This document shows positions 31,439-42,081 of a stretch of DNA of 64,000 nucleotides, one piece after another. Position numbers and translations under genes: made by a program. Source of the DNA: Azorinus chamasolen (Eukaryota > Mollusca > Bivalvia > Cardiida > Solecurtidae); the NCBI GenBank assembly GCA_963576725.1, contig OY755242.1:60395324-60459323 (forward strand), given 5' to 3'. Every line of letters begins with the position of its first letter. Position 1 is the stretch's first letter. The notes beneath the pieces are model-generated. The model saw only the letters and a program-made list of their open reading frames with translations, was not told where the DNA came from and ran no database searches.

Positions 31439-34400
31439 ATCTGACCTGCAGATAGAAAAACAATAGTCATCATGCCATGCTGGTTTTCTTTTTTCTCGTT
31501 TACCTAACCTAACATCCTCAACTTCTTCTTCCGGTACAACAGGCATGGTCTCGTTATCTGTGTCAGGATATTCCCCGACCAACGTCTGCTCTTTTGCTTT
31601 CTTCAATCGGTCAACATGTACAACCTGGAAGGAACCAAATCTACCACAGTCAATTTTATACAAAACATCAGAAATCTTCTCTATCACCTGGAATGGCCCC
31701 TTCCAGTATGAAGTCAGCTTCGACGAGGTACCTATTCTTTTTACAGGAAAGAAAACATAAACTCTATCACCTCTATCTAATGCTACATAGTTAAGCTTAC
31801 AGGCATGGTACTTCTTTTGTCGCCTAATGGACCTACCTGTGTAGTCCCTAACAAAACAATGTGCATTCTCCAACCCCTCTTGCAGTTCCCAAACCCATTG
31901 CTTTGTTGGAACTGGTTTGATACCCGAAGGCATGGCATATATGATATCGAGAGGAGTACTTGTCTCTCGTCCAAGCATCAGCATGTTTGGACTTAGTCCT
32001 GTCGTTTCGTGCTCTGCGGCACGATAGGCCATCATCACATAAGCTAAGTGCATATCCCAATCTCGATGGTTCTCACTCACATATGCACTCAACATTTCGC
32101 ACAGTGTCCGGTTGAATCGTTCAACCATTCCATCTGACTCAGGGTGATAGGGCGTAGTCCTAGTCTTTTCTATTTGGAGTAAGTTGCACATTTCCTGAAA
32201 CAATTTACTCTCGAATTGTCTCCCTTGGTCGGAGTGAATCTTCTGAGGTACTCCAAAGCGACATACTAACTGTTCAACTATCAACCTCGCCACTGTAGAG
32301 GCTTCCATGTTGGACATTGGGTAACTCTCTGTCCACTTGGTAAAATAGTCCGACACTACTAGGATGTACTTGTGGCCACGTTCTGTTTGTGGTAGCTCTC
32401 CTAGTATGTCAACAGCAATTCTCTCCATGGGATAACCGCTTCTTGTCACTTGCATAGGGGCTTTCTTAGTCTGATTTGGTCCTTTCCTCTTTGCACAGAT
32501 CTCACACCCATTTACGTAGTTTTTAACATCGTTCTGTAGACCTGGCCAATAGAATCTTTGTCTAACCTTGCTCAGGGTCTTCTTAATGCCTAAGTGACCC
32601 GAAGCCTTTATGTCATGGGAATACCTAAGAACGGTTCGCCTTTGTGAAAGGGGAACAACGGCTTGCCAATATACAATATTGCTACCTATGACATCCCATC
32701 TTCTTGTCACAAGCTGTTCGTGTATAGCTAGTCTATCAAACTGGGCCCACAATGATTTAAGAAAGTGACTTTCTTTCATGATTTCTCTATGGTTGGGTTT
32801 AAACCCTTGTCTGAGCCATTCTTTGACTAACGTAATGTCCGGGTTATTGTTCTGTGCTGTATTCAGCACTTCTATGTTTGTATCTGACTCAGTGTTCTCA
32901 TCTTGTGAATGAACTTGTCTTGCACAATCACTTATTTCCTTTTCCACAACAACACAATCCTGTCCACATTGTTTACATACTCGTCTGCTAAGACTGTCAG
33001 CATTCTTGTGTAGCCTTCCAGCCCTGTGTTCAATTTTCATATCAAAAGAGGAGAGAAACTCTATCCATCTTGCCACTTGTCCTTCGGGATTTTTGAAATT
33101 TAGTAACCATCTCAGTGATCCGTGGTCAGTTCTAACCAAAAACTGCTTCCCGTACAAGTAGTGTTTGAAATACTTGACGAAGTTAACAAGTGCTAAGAGT
33201 TCCTTCCTTGTCACGCAATACCGCCTTTCCGATTTACTGAGAGTTCGACTGGCATAAGCTATGACATGTTCATTTCCATCAATGTTCTGGGATAATACTG
33301 CCGCGATAGCTTGGTCACTGGCATCTGTGTCTAATATAAAAGGCTTGCTAAAGTCAGGATGAGCTATTATCGGTGCCTCTTTCAACTTTTGTTTTAATGT
33401 TGCAAACGCTTCTGAACATGAACTGGTCCAGCTGAACGCTTTTCCCTTTTCAGTCAGTTTATGCAGTGACTTAGCTATCTCAGCAAACTGGAATATGAAA
33501 CGCCTGTAGTAGCTGCATAACCCGAGAAATGAGCGTACATCTCTAACACATTTTGGTTCTGGCCATGTACTGATTGCATCAGTCTTCTTAGGATCTGTTC
33601 TAACTCCATCGGCTGATACGATGTGACCCAAGAATTCCACTTCTTTTGCAAAAAGTTGACATTTCTTTTGTTTCAGTTTCAGCCCTGCTTCACGGAAACG
33701 CTCGAAGACCTGACTCAAGTTTGACACCATCTCCTCAAAAGTTTTACCTGTAACAATGATGTCGTCCAGGTAAATCAAACACACTTCCCACTGCAAACCA
33801 GTCAGAACTGTTTCCATGAGCCGTTCAAAAGTGGCCGGGGCATTACATAATCCAAACGGCATCACTTTGAACTCAAACAATCCTCTCCTGCTGGAAAATG
33901 CGCTCTTCTCTCTGTCAGCCTCATCTAGTTCCACCTGCCAATACCCAGAATTTAGATCTAGGCAGGAGAACCATTGGTTCCCTGCTAGCTGATCTAAACA
34001 ATCATCGATCCTTGGCAGTGGGTAAGCATCTTTCACTGTCAGGTCATTCAAACGTCTGTAATCAATACAGAAACGAGTGCTTCCATCCTTTTTCTTTACT
34101 AAAACTATACCACTGGCCCATGGGCTCTTTGAGGGCTGAATAACATCTTTCTCCAGCATTTGCTCTATTTGTGAATCTACTTCTTCATTCCTATGAAATG
34201 GGACACGGCGCATGGGCTGTTTTACTGGATGTGCATTTCCAGTGTCAATTTTATGCCTTATGATCCCAGTTCGACCAATGTCATTCTCATTCTCTGAAAA
34301 TATATCTCTGTACTTGTTCAGTAGTTTGGCTACATCTTGCCTTTGTTTCACATCTAACCCGTGAACAGTTCGTTCGTACAGGTCTTTCAAATGACTAGGT

Positions 34401-36460
34401 ACTGTCGTACCTGTGTTTGTATGCTTCGGTAGGAGCTTAGTTTTCTGTACCTCGCATACTTGACTGGCAGTTGCCACGTGAGTTCCAGGGTATAATATCT
34501 GTGCCTCGTTTGTTGGATTAAGTATACGCACTGGTACATCAGATTTTCCTTGTACTAAGGATTTTGCGACCATGCTTCCCTGTGATTGATAACTTTTCTC
34601 TATTGGCTCTATAAGACACAGTTCATCCGGCCTGAGTTTATTTCCATCAATTTTTCCCTTAACGATTGTTTCAGACCGTGCAGGAATCTCTGTACGCTCA
34701 GAGACTACGACCCGGTAGCATCCAAAAGTTCCAGTACAATTTAGCTTCAAACGTTTCCCTTGGATGGTCAAGGTATTGTTTTCAAGGTCCAATTTACCTC
34801 CTTCTTTCTTTAAGAAGTCAAGTCCAAGAATTACATCACTGTCAATGTTGGCAACCACAACATCACAACCGAACTTTGTGCCAGCAATTTCTAACTCAAC
34901 GCTAGTTTTGCCTTGTATTGATATCAAGTCTCCTGATGCTGATACAAGGTTTCTGTCAAACTTCCAAAGCTGTTTGGTGTCATCACAAATGTTTGTCCAA
35001 ACTTTTGAAGAGACCAAGGTTAACGTGGCCCCTGTATCAACTAGACAATCAACTTCTCGGCCGGCTAGAAGACCAGATATGTAAAGTCCGGAACCTTTGA
35101 AACCTGACGTGTTTACTGCTCCGTCATCTTTTTCATTTGACTGATTCCCAGAGAAGTTATCTTTCTGCTTAGCTTTCCAATCTTTGTTTCCCACTTCAAA
35201 TCTCCTTTGCCCACCATTTCTCATCTGATTTGTCTGACTTTTTCGCCTGGGACAGTCAGCTATTAAGTGGTGCTCAGACCCACATTCATAACACTTTCTT
35301 GGTTGCATGGTTCCTGTGCGACTCTTGTTTTCATACCCCGTTTGTTGGTTTGTACTTGATCTCTGTCTCGACCGATCTTCAAATCGCCGGTTTCCAGTAG
35401 TAGACTGGCTCTCCGATTTCTTACTCCATGTTCTAAATTCACTTTGCAGATTAGTTATGGCACTCTTCAGTTCCTTTATTTCATCATTTCTAGAGTCAGT
35501 CTCAGGTGAAACAGCTGAATACAGTATCCCTGTGTCAGCTACCTTCTTCTGTTCTGTCCGATAATAAGCCTCAAGTTCAATTGCATGGTGAACGGCATCA
35601 TTCAGGTTTGTGGGGCGGGCTTGTTTAACCTTTAGTCGAATGTCTGAGCTATGTAGCGAGTCAATGAATTGTTCTTTAGAAAGAGTCTCCTTAACATCAG
35701 ACGGTGCACTAGCATAAGCCAAATTGGTGAGTCTTCGTATATCTTGTGCTAGCTCAGCCAGACTTTCAGATGCCTTTTGACGTCTGTCTCGGAGCTGACA
35801 TCGGTATAGCTCTGTCTGATTAGGAGGGGCAAATCTCTCTTGTAACGCAGTACTGAGTGCTTGAAAGTCATTGGTTCTGTCGGACAAGTTCCCAAGCACA
35901 CCTTGTGCCTGTCCCCTTAGGGAAACTGCCAGGTACAACCCTTTGTCTGAATCAGACCATTTATTTATCTTGGCACAAGCTTCAAAGTGAGCTATGTAAT
36001 CATTCCAGGAACCAGTGCCATCGTATGTAGCTGGTTTGACTTTAGCTCCAAGACTTGGGCTGGTGTAAGAGTCCACATTCAATGAACTGCTCTTTTGTTC
36101 AGAACTAGGATTAGGTTGAAATTTGACTTGCTTTCGCTTAGTAACGAAACGGTCTGGTTCCATCTGACTGTCAGATTCTCTATGTTTTATTGAAGTGACC
36201 CATGTCGGTAGTGTTGAAGTATCTGTTTTGAATGCATGGACTGGGCTGCTAGTCCGATGCTGTGCTTCTGGGGTATGCATTGCCTCTCTATACCAGTGTT
36301 TGTCACCAGACATACTGTTTTCTCGTTCCATGTCAAACAGTTTCTGTTCAAGTAGGGTTATCTCCGTTTCCAACCTACTGGTTTCATTTTGACGTGACAA
36401 CATATTCAACTTCTCGTCTACCTCTCTCAGTCGCTGTTCAAAACCAGCTGACGTATCCAT
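30755..36460 (-). CDS. gag-pol: Gag-Pol with C-terminal zinc-finger extension, Gypsy element 3
   Basis: One frame of 1,901 codons. Residues 7-47: coiled coil. 143-300: capsid (SWNDYIAHFEACAK, SLRGQAQG). 390-403: CCHC knuckle. 475: protease (VDTGATL). 897-900: YLDD of reverse transcriptase. 1044-1155: RNase H. Integrase: H1282, H1289, C1319, C1322, then D1351, D1411, E1447 (D,D-35-E) and a KGPF motif near 1587. Unlike the other two elements, gag and pol share one frame. After integrase the frame continues without a stop into about 227 residues with four zinc-finger-like units, described separately. Confidence 0.93.
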   Translation of the reverse strand: MDTSAGFEQRLREVDEKLNMLSRQNETSRLETEITLLEQKLFDMERENSMSGDKHWYREAMHTPEAQHRTSSPVHAFKTDTSTLPTWVTSIKHRESDSQMEPDRFVTKRKQVKFQPNPSSEQKSSSLNVDSYTSPSLGAKVKPATYDGTGSWNDYIAHFEACAKINKWSDSDKGLYLAVSLRGQAQGVLGNLSDRTNDFQALSTALQERFAPPNQTELYRCQLRDRRQKASESLAELAQDIRRLTNLAYASAPSDVKETLSKEQFIDSLHSSDIRLKVKQARPTNLNDAVHHAIELEAYYRTEQKKVADTGILYSAVSPETDSRNDEIKELKSAITNLQSEFRTWSKKSESQSTTGNRRFEDRSRQRSSTNQQTGYENKSRTGTMQPRKCYECGSEHHLIADCPRRKSQTNQMRNGGQRRFEVGNKDWKAKQKDNFSGNQSNEKDDGAVNTSGFKGSGLYISGLLAGREVDCLVDTGATLTLVSSKVWTNICDDTKQLWKFDRNLVSASGDLISIQGKTSVELEIAGTKFGCDVVVANIDSDVILGLDFLKKEGGKLDLENNTLTIQGKRLKLNCTGTFGCYRVVVSERTEIPARSETIVKGKIDGNKLRPDELCLIEPIEKSYQSQGSMVAKSLVQGKSDVPVRILNPTNEAQILYPGTHVATASQVCEVQKTKLLPKHTNTGTTVPSHLKDLYERTVHGLDVKQRQDVAKLLNKYRDIFSENENDIGRTGIIRHKIDTGNAHPVKQPMRRVPFHRNEEVDSQIEQMLEKDVIQPSKSPWASGIVLVKKKDGSTRFCIDYRRLNDLTVKDAYPLPRIDDCLDQLAGNQWFSCLDLNSGYWQVELDEADREKSAFSSRRGLFEFKVMPFGLCNAPATFERLMETVLTGLQWEVCLIYLDDIIVTGKTFEEMVSNLSQVFERFREAGLKLKQKKCQLFAKEVEFLGHIVSADGVRTDPKKTDAISTWPEPKCVRDVRSFLGLCSYYRRFIFQFAEIAKSLHKLTEKGKAFSWTSSCSEAFATLKQKLKEAPIIAHPDFSKPFILDTDASDQAIAAVLSQNIDGNEHVIAYASRTLSKSERRYCVTRKELLALVNFVKYFKHYLYGKQFLVRTDHGSLRWLLNFKNPEGQVARWIEFLSSFDMKIEHRAGRLHKNADSLSRRVCKQCGQDCVVVEKEISDCARQVHSQDENTESDTNIEVLNTAQNNNPDITLVKEWLRQGFKPNHREIMKESHFLKSLWAQFDRLAIHEQLVTRRWDVIGSNIVYWQAVVPLSQRRTVLRYSHDIKASGHLGIKKTLSKVRQRFYWPGLQNDVKNYVNGCEICAKRKGPNQTKKAPMQVTRSGYPMERIAVDILGELPQTERGHKYILVVSDYFTKWTESYPMSNMEASTVARLIVEQLVCRFGVPQKIHSDQGRQFESKLFQEMCNLLQIEKTRTTPYHPESDGMVERFNRTLCEMLSAYVSENHRDWDMHLAYVMMAYRAAEHETTGLSPNMLMLGRETSTPLDIIYAMPSGIKPVPTKQWVWELQEGLENAHCFVRDYTGRSIRRQKKYHACKLNYVALDRGDRVYVFFPVKRIGTSSKLTSYWKGPFQVIEKISDVLYKIDCGRFGSFQVVHVDRLKKAKEQTLVGEYPDTDNETMPVVPEEEVEDVRLGKREKRKPAWHDDYCFSICRSDMVKTKNSPRKPQTICAVCKETVPLDKSYQEHLLECVNSRERCDLCDKDFKNKNCLKRHKKHQHENKETVVAPGTSKNTALPEPDKEMSDDSETSGESDSEWDNEPDIDIEAGRIQRKRTTPQPVLAPVKRSKIAQQEPKGAEVERCQKAVQAKARVVDKASQTSDTFEPTVEKYPCVHCGIDFMDLTMFHIHSGCHTVNDPFKCNICGAQCLDKISFQVHVTRGHRA

Positions 36461-36508
36461 GTTTATTTATGAAGGTATGGGTACGAAATGACTGTGTGTC
36501 TATTTGGT

Positions 36509-36526
36509 ATCCCACCGCTGCCACCA
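36509..36526 (-). other. Primer binding site complementary to tRNA-Leu
   Basis: In element orientation it reads TGGTGGCAGCGGTGGGAT, five bases after the 5' LTR. It is complementary over 18 bases to the 3' end (with CCA) of the animal tRNA-Leu(AAG) sequence as I recall it. Confidence 0.75.
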
Positions 36527-36531
36527 AATTA

Positions 36532-37748
36532 TGTAACGTGTCCGGTATAGATCCTATTTGAATACAGACTTATTTTACTGGACCCAGTACAACGTACTGA
36601 TGTCAAAACAATAACATATAATTTTCCTTCAAGCTACTTGCTTCATTGATTATAACAAAACGAATTAAAAAGATTTCTACTGGAATATTTCCAAGCTAAG
36701 TACATAAACGATTTTTCTCTCAGCTATCTGCTGCAGAACAGGGTCAATGATTCGACAACAATTATATAACATGTAATGAATCAACTTAAATCAATGATTG
36801 TACTAACAAATTAACATAAGTAACTATATAAACTGGTTCAATGCCTAAACTTAACAGAGGAACAGAATAAATGCCTTGATACGAGGCAGTAATAATTCCC
36901 GGTCCGTTGTACCAGCACTCGTGCCAGTACACCAGACCAAGACCTACAGCTCCAGTTTGTCCCAGACAGATACTGAAACTCTTACTTAGTGTCTACACTG
37001 TTCACTGTTCTCTCTAATGGGGTTCAGTCCTAACTTAACCCGACCCGGTACCCAGTGCTCGACTCCAGTCCACGCTTCACTCTAACACTGACTCAGTACC
37101 GGTACCCGGTGCTCGACTCCAGTCCACGTGTCACTCTTAGGACTGAGTCCACCAAACGGGACTGGGTATATTGCATATACCTGTGTCTATGGGAATGAGT
37201 GCAGCTGCGACCCGGTGCTAGTGTTTAGGGTAAGAAGACGTTAAACAGTTGATCCTGGTCTGCAAAAACAAATGATCCCTTTCGGGTTGCAATTGTATGA
37301 GCCCAGGTTGCACTCTGTTTGTCTTGCTAACTCCCTACAGAAACCAAAGTCCCAGTAATAACTCTAAAGGCTTTCTTTTCAGTGTACCCTACGACTGCAA
37401 GTGGCGAAATGCACAGCTCAATCAGAAATTGCTGCTTATATAGCCTAGTCTGTCTTCCGATCATGCGCAGTACCATCGTTTCGACGGTACCCAAAATGTT
37501 GTCTGCTCTGTTTTTATAAAACTACACAAAATACTATAACTATACTATTTGCTGGGCTGTTTTGTATCATGATAATATATATACGAAGGTACTTGATGAA
37601 CAGATTACTCACATTTAATCTATAAAGGCGAATTTGTAAAGTTTCCGCTTCTGTAACGAGGTTACGTCTTCGAAAGTGAAAGTAGGGTCATGGATAAAAC
37701 ATTGACATGTTTCGGTACCGCTATAGGGTCAAACCTCTGTTCGTCACA
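36532..37748 (-). repeat. 5' LTR of Gypsy element 3
   Basis: 1,217 bases. A TATA box (TATATAA, complement of 37436-37442) lies about 310 bases inside. It matches the 3' LTR with an offset of 7,265 bases. Confidence 0.93.
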
Positions 37749-37880
37749 GTGGTATCAAAAATAGTTTTCAAGAAAAAAAGCAAATGTCCCGGAAAAAACG
37801 CAAGTTACGGACGGCAGACGGACGGACGGACAAGGTGATTCCTATATAGCCCCGTCACAGGTGATGGGGGTATAATAAGG
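37749..37880. repeat. Right half of the repeat that received Gypsy element 3
   Basis: It carries a GGAC microsatellite (about 37810-37831) and a short TATATAGCCCC/GGGGGTATAATA inverted pair, similar in plan to the ends of the Helitron-like elements. Confidence 0.5.
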
Positions 37881-38320
37881 TAGAACGCCTATGTATATAC
37901 ATGTATATAGAAAGCTGGTGATGATTAAATACTGGATAAAAAATTTAACCAGTAGAAATAATTATCTACTGTTTAAAACTTACAATTGGGCTTAAAAATT
38001 ATTTAGATAACGGGTCAATTATAAAAAAAATTGCATTCTAGGAGTAGGTGGTCTGTTTTTTATTTGGCAGAATCAGTTTGTCTTGCCTATAAACTATAAT
38101 TTGGTGAAACAACAATAGTAGATATGTATCATCAAACATGGTATACTGAAATTAATACCGGAAATTCAAGACGAAACTTATGCACTATTTAAACACTCCT
38201 TTGATTTTGAAAAGTACATGTATCTTGATTTTGTAAAAGAACCAAGGTTTTGTATAACGTTAACTAGATTCAGGACGTCATCTCATGATCTTGCTATAGA
38301 GAAAGGAAAATATGTCCATA

Positions 38321-38515
38321 ACCTCTCTATAACGACCACTAAATTGTGTTAATTACTAGTAGTTGGTATTTTGGTCAGGTGGTTGCTTAAAGCAAGGTGA
38401 ACGTAAAACAGAACGCTACTATAGGAACGTTCTGTTTTACTTTCACTTGCTTTAAGCATCCACCTGCCTTTAACACACACAACTTGGTGTAATTTAGTGG
38501 TCGTTATAGAGAGGT
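38321..38515. mobile_element. Hairpin MITE, ACCTCTCTATAACGACCAC ends
   Basis: The terminal repeats are inverse copies over about 25 bases. The centre is a near-perfect hairpin (about 38376-38466) around CTACTATAGGAACG. The end sequence resembles pogo/Tigger terminal repeats. Confidence 0.7.
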
Positions 38516-38529
38516 TTTACCATATTTCA

Positions 38530-38678
38530 TATCAATCATCTAACCCATAGTAATCTACCATTCATGTTACCGTAGCTCTTCTGTAAATTCATGTGCTTGC
38601 TTGTGTATGTTTATGTAATCTTGCTCTAAGCATACAGATGTATGTTTTACGCAATAAAGAATTGAATTGAATTGAATT
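38530..38678 (+). repeat. Possible retroposon tail
   Basis: AATAAAGAATTGAATTGAATTGAATT-like ending (GAATT repeated) as at the 3' ends of CR1-type elements. Short and uncertain. Confidence 0.35.
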
Positions 38679-38870
38679 ATTACACTAGTATGCATTGCTC
38701 AGATAATTGGTTAAGTCTGTTATTACACTAGTATGCATTGCTCAGATAATTGGTTAAGTTTGTTATTACACTAGTATGCATTGCTCAGATAATTGGTTAA
38801 GTCTGTTATTACACTAGTATGCGTTGCTCAGATAATTGGTTAAGTCTGTTATTACACAAATATTTATCAG
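38679..38870 (+). repeat. 43-bp tandem repeat, about five copies
   Basis: ATTACACTAGTATGCATTGC recurs at 38679, 38722, 38765 and 38808, with a truncated copy at 38851. Confidence 0.9.
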
Positions 38871-39005
38871 ATAAAAGGTTAAGACTATGATTGACGAACT
38901 TGTAATTACATTTGTTCCGAGTAATCCGATGTTTAATCAACGTTACATGCCATACACTTGATAACATTATAATAAATCGATTTGATACCGGTATGTGCTA
39001 TGAAA

Positions 39006-39440
39006 TTAACCCTTTCAGTGCGAAAAACGAGTCACGAATGTCCTTTGCAAACAGTGTAGAACCAGATTAGATGGTTCCTAGAGGAACCCTCTAAACAGGG
39101 TATGCTCTGTGTGTCATGTTAAAAAATATAAAAAATCCTATAAAAAATCCTGAATACCCATGGTAAGCTTGGCCTGTTTGAATTTTGAAATACAGCGTTG
39201 AAATGATTAACCCTTACAACGCTGACTTTTAGAATAGATTATTCCAAAATAGGTCAAGCTTATTGTGAATATTTAGGGTCGAGCTTATGGTGATTTTTTT
39301 TACTGATTCTTCTTAAGAAAAGTGTAATATGACAAACAGTGTAGACTCTGATGAGAGTGTCCCTCTAGGAACCCTCTCATCTGGGTCTACACTGTTTGCA
39401 GCGGACATTACTGACTCGTGTCCCGCACAGTAAGGGTTAA
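39006..39440. mobile_element. Two TTAA-flanked MITEs, tail to tail
   Basis: The left one (39006-39210) begins TTAACCCTTTCAGTGCG. The right one (39207-39440) ends CAGTAAGGGTTAA and matches the first in inverse orientation. They share the TTAA at 39207-39210. Both have hairpins with CAAACAGTGTAGA arms. Confidence 0.75.
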
Positions 39441-39476
39441 GTACTGTTTGCTAACATACATCATCGAGAGTGAAGT

Positions 39477-39722
39477 GACCTTTTACTCCATGAATATTCA
39501 TTTAAGAAATAATGGCGTGATTAATATTAATTAGATTAATTGTTATAATAGAACATGGACACATGACATTTTGGCCATGGCGGAAACTGTATAATCATAT
39601 CTATATTATATCATAAGCAAACAGAGCAGATCCTGATCAGACGGCTCCTAGAGGAGCCGTCTGAACTGGATCTTCTCTTTTGGCAGATGTGTAGAAAGGC
39701 GTATTTATGGAGTAAGGGGTAA
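39477..39722. mobile_element. Hairpin MITE, TTTACTCCATGAATATTCAT family
   Basis: The ends TTTACTCCATGAATATTCAT and ATTTATGGAGTAA are inverse copies. The central hairpin has GACGGCTCCTAGAGGAGCCGTC. The flanking TTAA has decayed. Confidence 0.65.
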
Positions 39723-39831
39723 TATAACGTCATGACATATTCGTACACACATAAACTGAAACATTAATTTTACATACAATGTATTTTACAATGTTTGACA
39801 GAGATGATTGAAGGAAAATCACTTAAACCTT

Positions 39832-39995
39832 AAACCCTTTACGGGCGAAATAAATCGTCATCGCCACCAAACCCTATGATGTGACTACTCTTTAGAATCG
39901 CCTCGAAGCCTCGAAGAGAGGATCTTAAAGAGTGGTCACATCAAAGGGTTTGGCGGAGAAATGAAGGAGTTATTCTGGAAAATGTGAATATCTGA
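39832..39995. mobile_element. Hairpin MITE, CACCAAACCCTATG family
   Basis: CACCAAACCCTATGATGTGAC pairs with its inverse near 39930-39955. Related copies lie at about 48706-48850, 55705-55860 and 56205-56300, all but the first in introns of the PNP gene. Confidence 0.55.
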
Positions 39996-40424
39996 TATAT
40001 TGATTGCTTTATAAAGACATTGTATCCTTTAAACCACATATTCCAATGAATTTCTCTGTTTGTGCAAATGTATATTAGCGATGTGAAAGGTAACTGTGAC
40101 AAATATGATAATAATAATATTACAGTTACTTCCCCTTAAAGAAGTCGTGATGGCAATGTGAAACAAAGTCAGTTATTGTACTCACTTATTAACTAATACA
40201 TAATTATGTAGTCATGCAATCTTTTTCTAATTCATTCAGTAAGAAGAGTGTTTCTGTAACGTTTCAAAATAAAACACATTTTTTCGTTGAAAAGACTGCA
40301 GGGCCTTTGCTAATCATAACATAAACACACGTGGTTTAAGGTAACCATGTCAGATTTTATTTCTCATTTTTATATTGGTTTCATTCACGGCACCACATTA
40401 GCCTAATTTAATGCTAAACAGTTT

Positions 40425-40604
40425 GGAGCCGTCTGATAAGGGTCTACTATGTTTACTTATGAACTAATTTAAATATGATTATACAGTTTCTGCCTTGGCC
40501 AAAATATCATGTGTTAATACACCATTTTAAAAATTGATCTAATTAGTACTCATGATGTCATCATTTCTAACATGAATACATATATTCAAGGAGTAAACGG
40601 TTAA
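40425..40604. mobile_element. Partial TTAA hairpin MITE
   Basis: The right end GGAGTAAACGGTTAA and one arm of the hairpin (GGAGCCGTCTGATAAGGGTCTA) are present; the left end is missing. Confidence 0.45.
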
Positions 40605-40677
40605 CCCTTTACTCCATGATTACATTTAACAAATCTCATTATGCGTATTAATTAGCTGTATTTTTATAATAACATAT

Positions 40678-40927
40678 TTTACCCTTCGCTTGCTAATCGC
40701 GTCAATATACCTACCTGTAAATAGTGAAGACCCAGATGAGACAGCTCCTGCAGGAGCTGTCTCATCTGGGTCTGCACTATTTACAAGTTGATTGTGCAAC
40801 CAGAGCACTCCACAGCAGTGATTGCACAGCGAAATACTTGTACACAGTGAAGATATATGTAATTATACAACAGGGCATGGGTAAAGAAGGAGAAATGTAT
40901 TTTAAAATTCAGCAAGCGAAGGGTTAA
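40678..40927. mobile_element. 250-bp hairpin MITE, CCCTTCGCTTGCT family
   Basis: ACCCTTCGCTTGCT and AGCAAGCGAAGGGTTAA are 14-bp perfect inverse ends. The central hairpin is GTAAATAGTGAAGACCCAGA with its inverse around CTCCTGCAGGAG. A second copy of the same length lies at 62555-62804. Confidence 0.85.
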
Positions 40928-40948
40928 TATGGGACTATTTAAGCATGT

Positions 40949-41093
40949 CAGAAGGTTTAGAACCGGATCTATATTATGTCATAAGCAAACAGAACAGACC
41001 ATGATCCGACTGCTCATACAGGAGCTGTCTGATATAGGCCTGCTTTATTTGCAAAGGTATAGAAAGGCGTATTTATGGAGTAAAGCCGATTAA
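40949..41093. mobile_element. Truncated hairpin MITE, GGAGTAA family
   Basis: GCAAACAGAACAGACC with a decayed hairpin and the right end ATTTATGGAGTAAA. Confidence 0.5.
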
Positions 41094-41529
41094 AAGAAAT
41101 GGAAGGAACACATTCTTAGTTTATTATTTCCTTGTAGTCCCTGCAATTCGTTCGGCGAAACAAAAAAACCAAGAATAAAGAATAGTATAATAATCCCGTT
41201 TATTGAAAGGATGTGTAGTTGGCGATCAATATGAAACACAAAATATTTAATAATTAGAAGAATATTTAGAAGTAATGTCACCAGCCTAATTCCAGACTTT
41301 GCAATTTATACCAAACTGTGATGGTAACGCACAGGTGATATCTTTATTTCTCTTCCAACCACCGCCAATCTCTTTTCAATAACATCAAGGATAAAGTCAT
41401 GAAAGGTGGCACGAAATCTTACTAATTGCATATCACTCAAGAGAATATACATACCCGGTAATGCATGGCTCTTGTTCCGTTCACTACATGTTGCTTAACC
41501 TTAAGCATGCGAGGATCATATTCGATTAC

Positions 41530-41745
41530 GAGACAATTCCCTCATAATGCTATTTTAGACCAAACCTTTTTTAATGAATCTACCAAAAAGGAGCATTTAC
41601 TAGGAAAAATGGAACTTTTAGAAGTGTGTAGTTGTGAAACCATTGTGATAAATAGTGCTTTGCACATCTGGAACAAATGCTCTTTTATCACAATGGCTTC
41701 AAAAAGTGACTTGTACAGAGGCGTCCATATGAGGGAATAGGTTAA
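41530..41745. mobile_element. TTAA hairpin MITE, CCCATTCCCTCATA family
   Basis: ATTCCCTCATAATGC on the left and ATATGAGGGAATAGGTTAA on the right. The hairpin arms are CCATTGTGATAAATAG and its inverse. Confidence 0.65.
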
Positions 41746-41826
41746 GCAACACAACTTTGCTGACGGTCAAAATCAACACACGAATAAATGTATGATTAGA
41801 ATAGTCGATCCAACCAATTCAAAAGC

Positions 41827-42035
41827 TTAAGCCCTTTACTCCATTAATACACATGTCTACTCCTTTTCAAAGAGAGAAACACCCAGATCAGAGGCTCCTA
41901 TAAGAGCCGTCAGATCAGGGTTTACTAGTGAAACAGCCAAACATTCATGCGTCTATGTGTCACTATAAAATTAATCTAATTAATATTCACTATGCCATTA
42001 TTTGTTATATGGATATTCATGAAGTAACGGGTTAA
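41827..42035. mobile_element. TTAA hairpin MITE next to the PNP gene stop
   Basis: TTAAGCCCTTTACTCC on the left and GAAGTAACGGGTTAA on the right; central CAGAGGCTCCTATAAGAGCC hairpin. It probably lies in or just past the 3' UTR of the gene. Confidence 0.7.
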
Positions 42036-42081
42036 ACAGGTAAATGCCAGTCGAAATGTACAACTAAAGTTGTACGTGCGC

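Larger units (their letters stand above)
29267..37748 (-). mobile_element. Ty3/Gypsy element 3, complete and young
   Basis: Two 1,217-bp LTRs flank a 6.0-kb interior with a single 1,901-codon frame. A GTGG duplication lies at 29263-29266 and 37749-37752. The LTRs start TGTGACG and end CGTTACA in element orientation. I found one difference between them (C at 30332, T at 37597). A primer binding site for tRNA-Leu and a purine-rich tract next to the 3' LTR (complement of 30484-30501) are present. All parts needed for mobility appear intact. Confidence 0.93.

Noticed and set aside
38376..38466. MicroRNA precursors (this and the other perfect hairpins)
   Set aside because: Each lies inside a MITE with terminal inverted repeats, which explains the hairpin; no evidence of processing can be seen.
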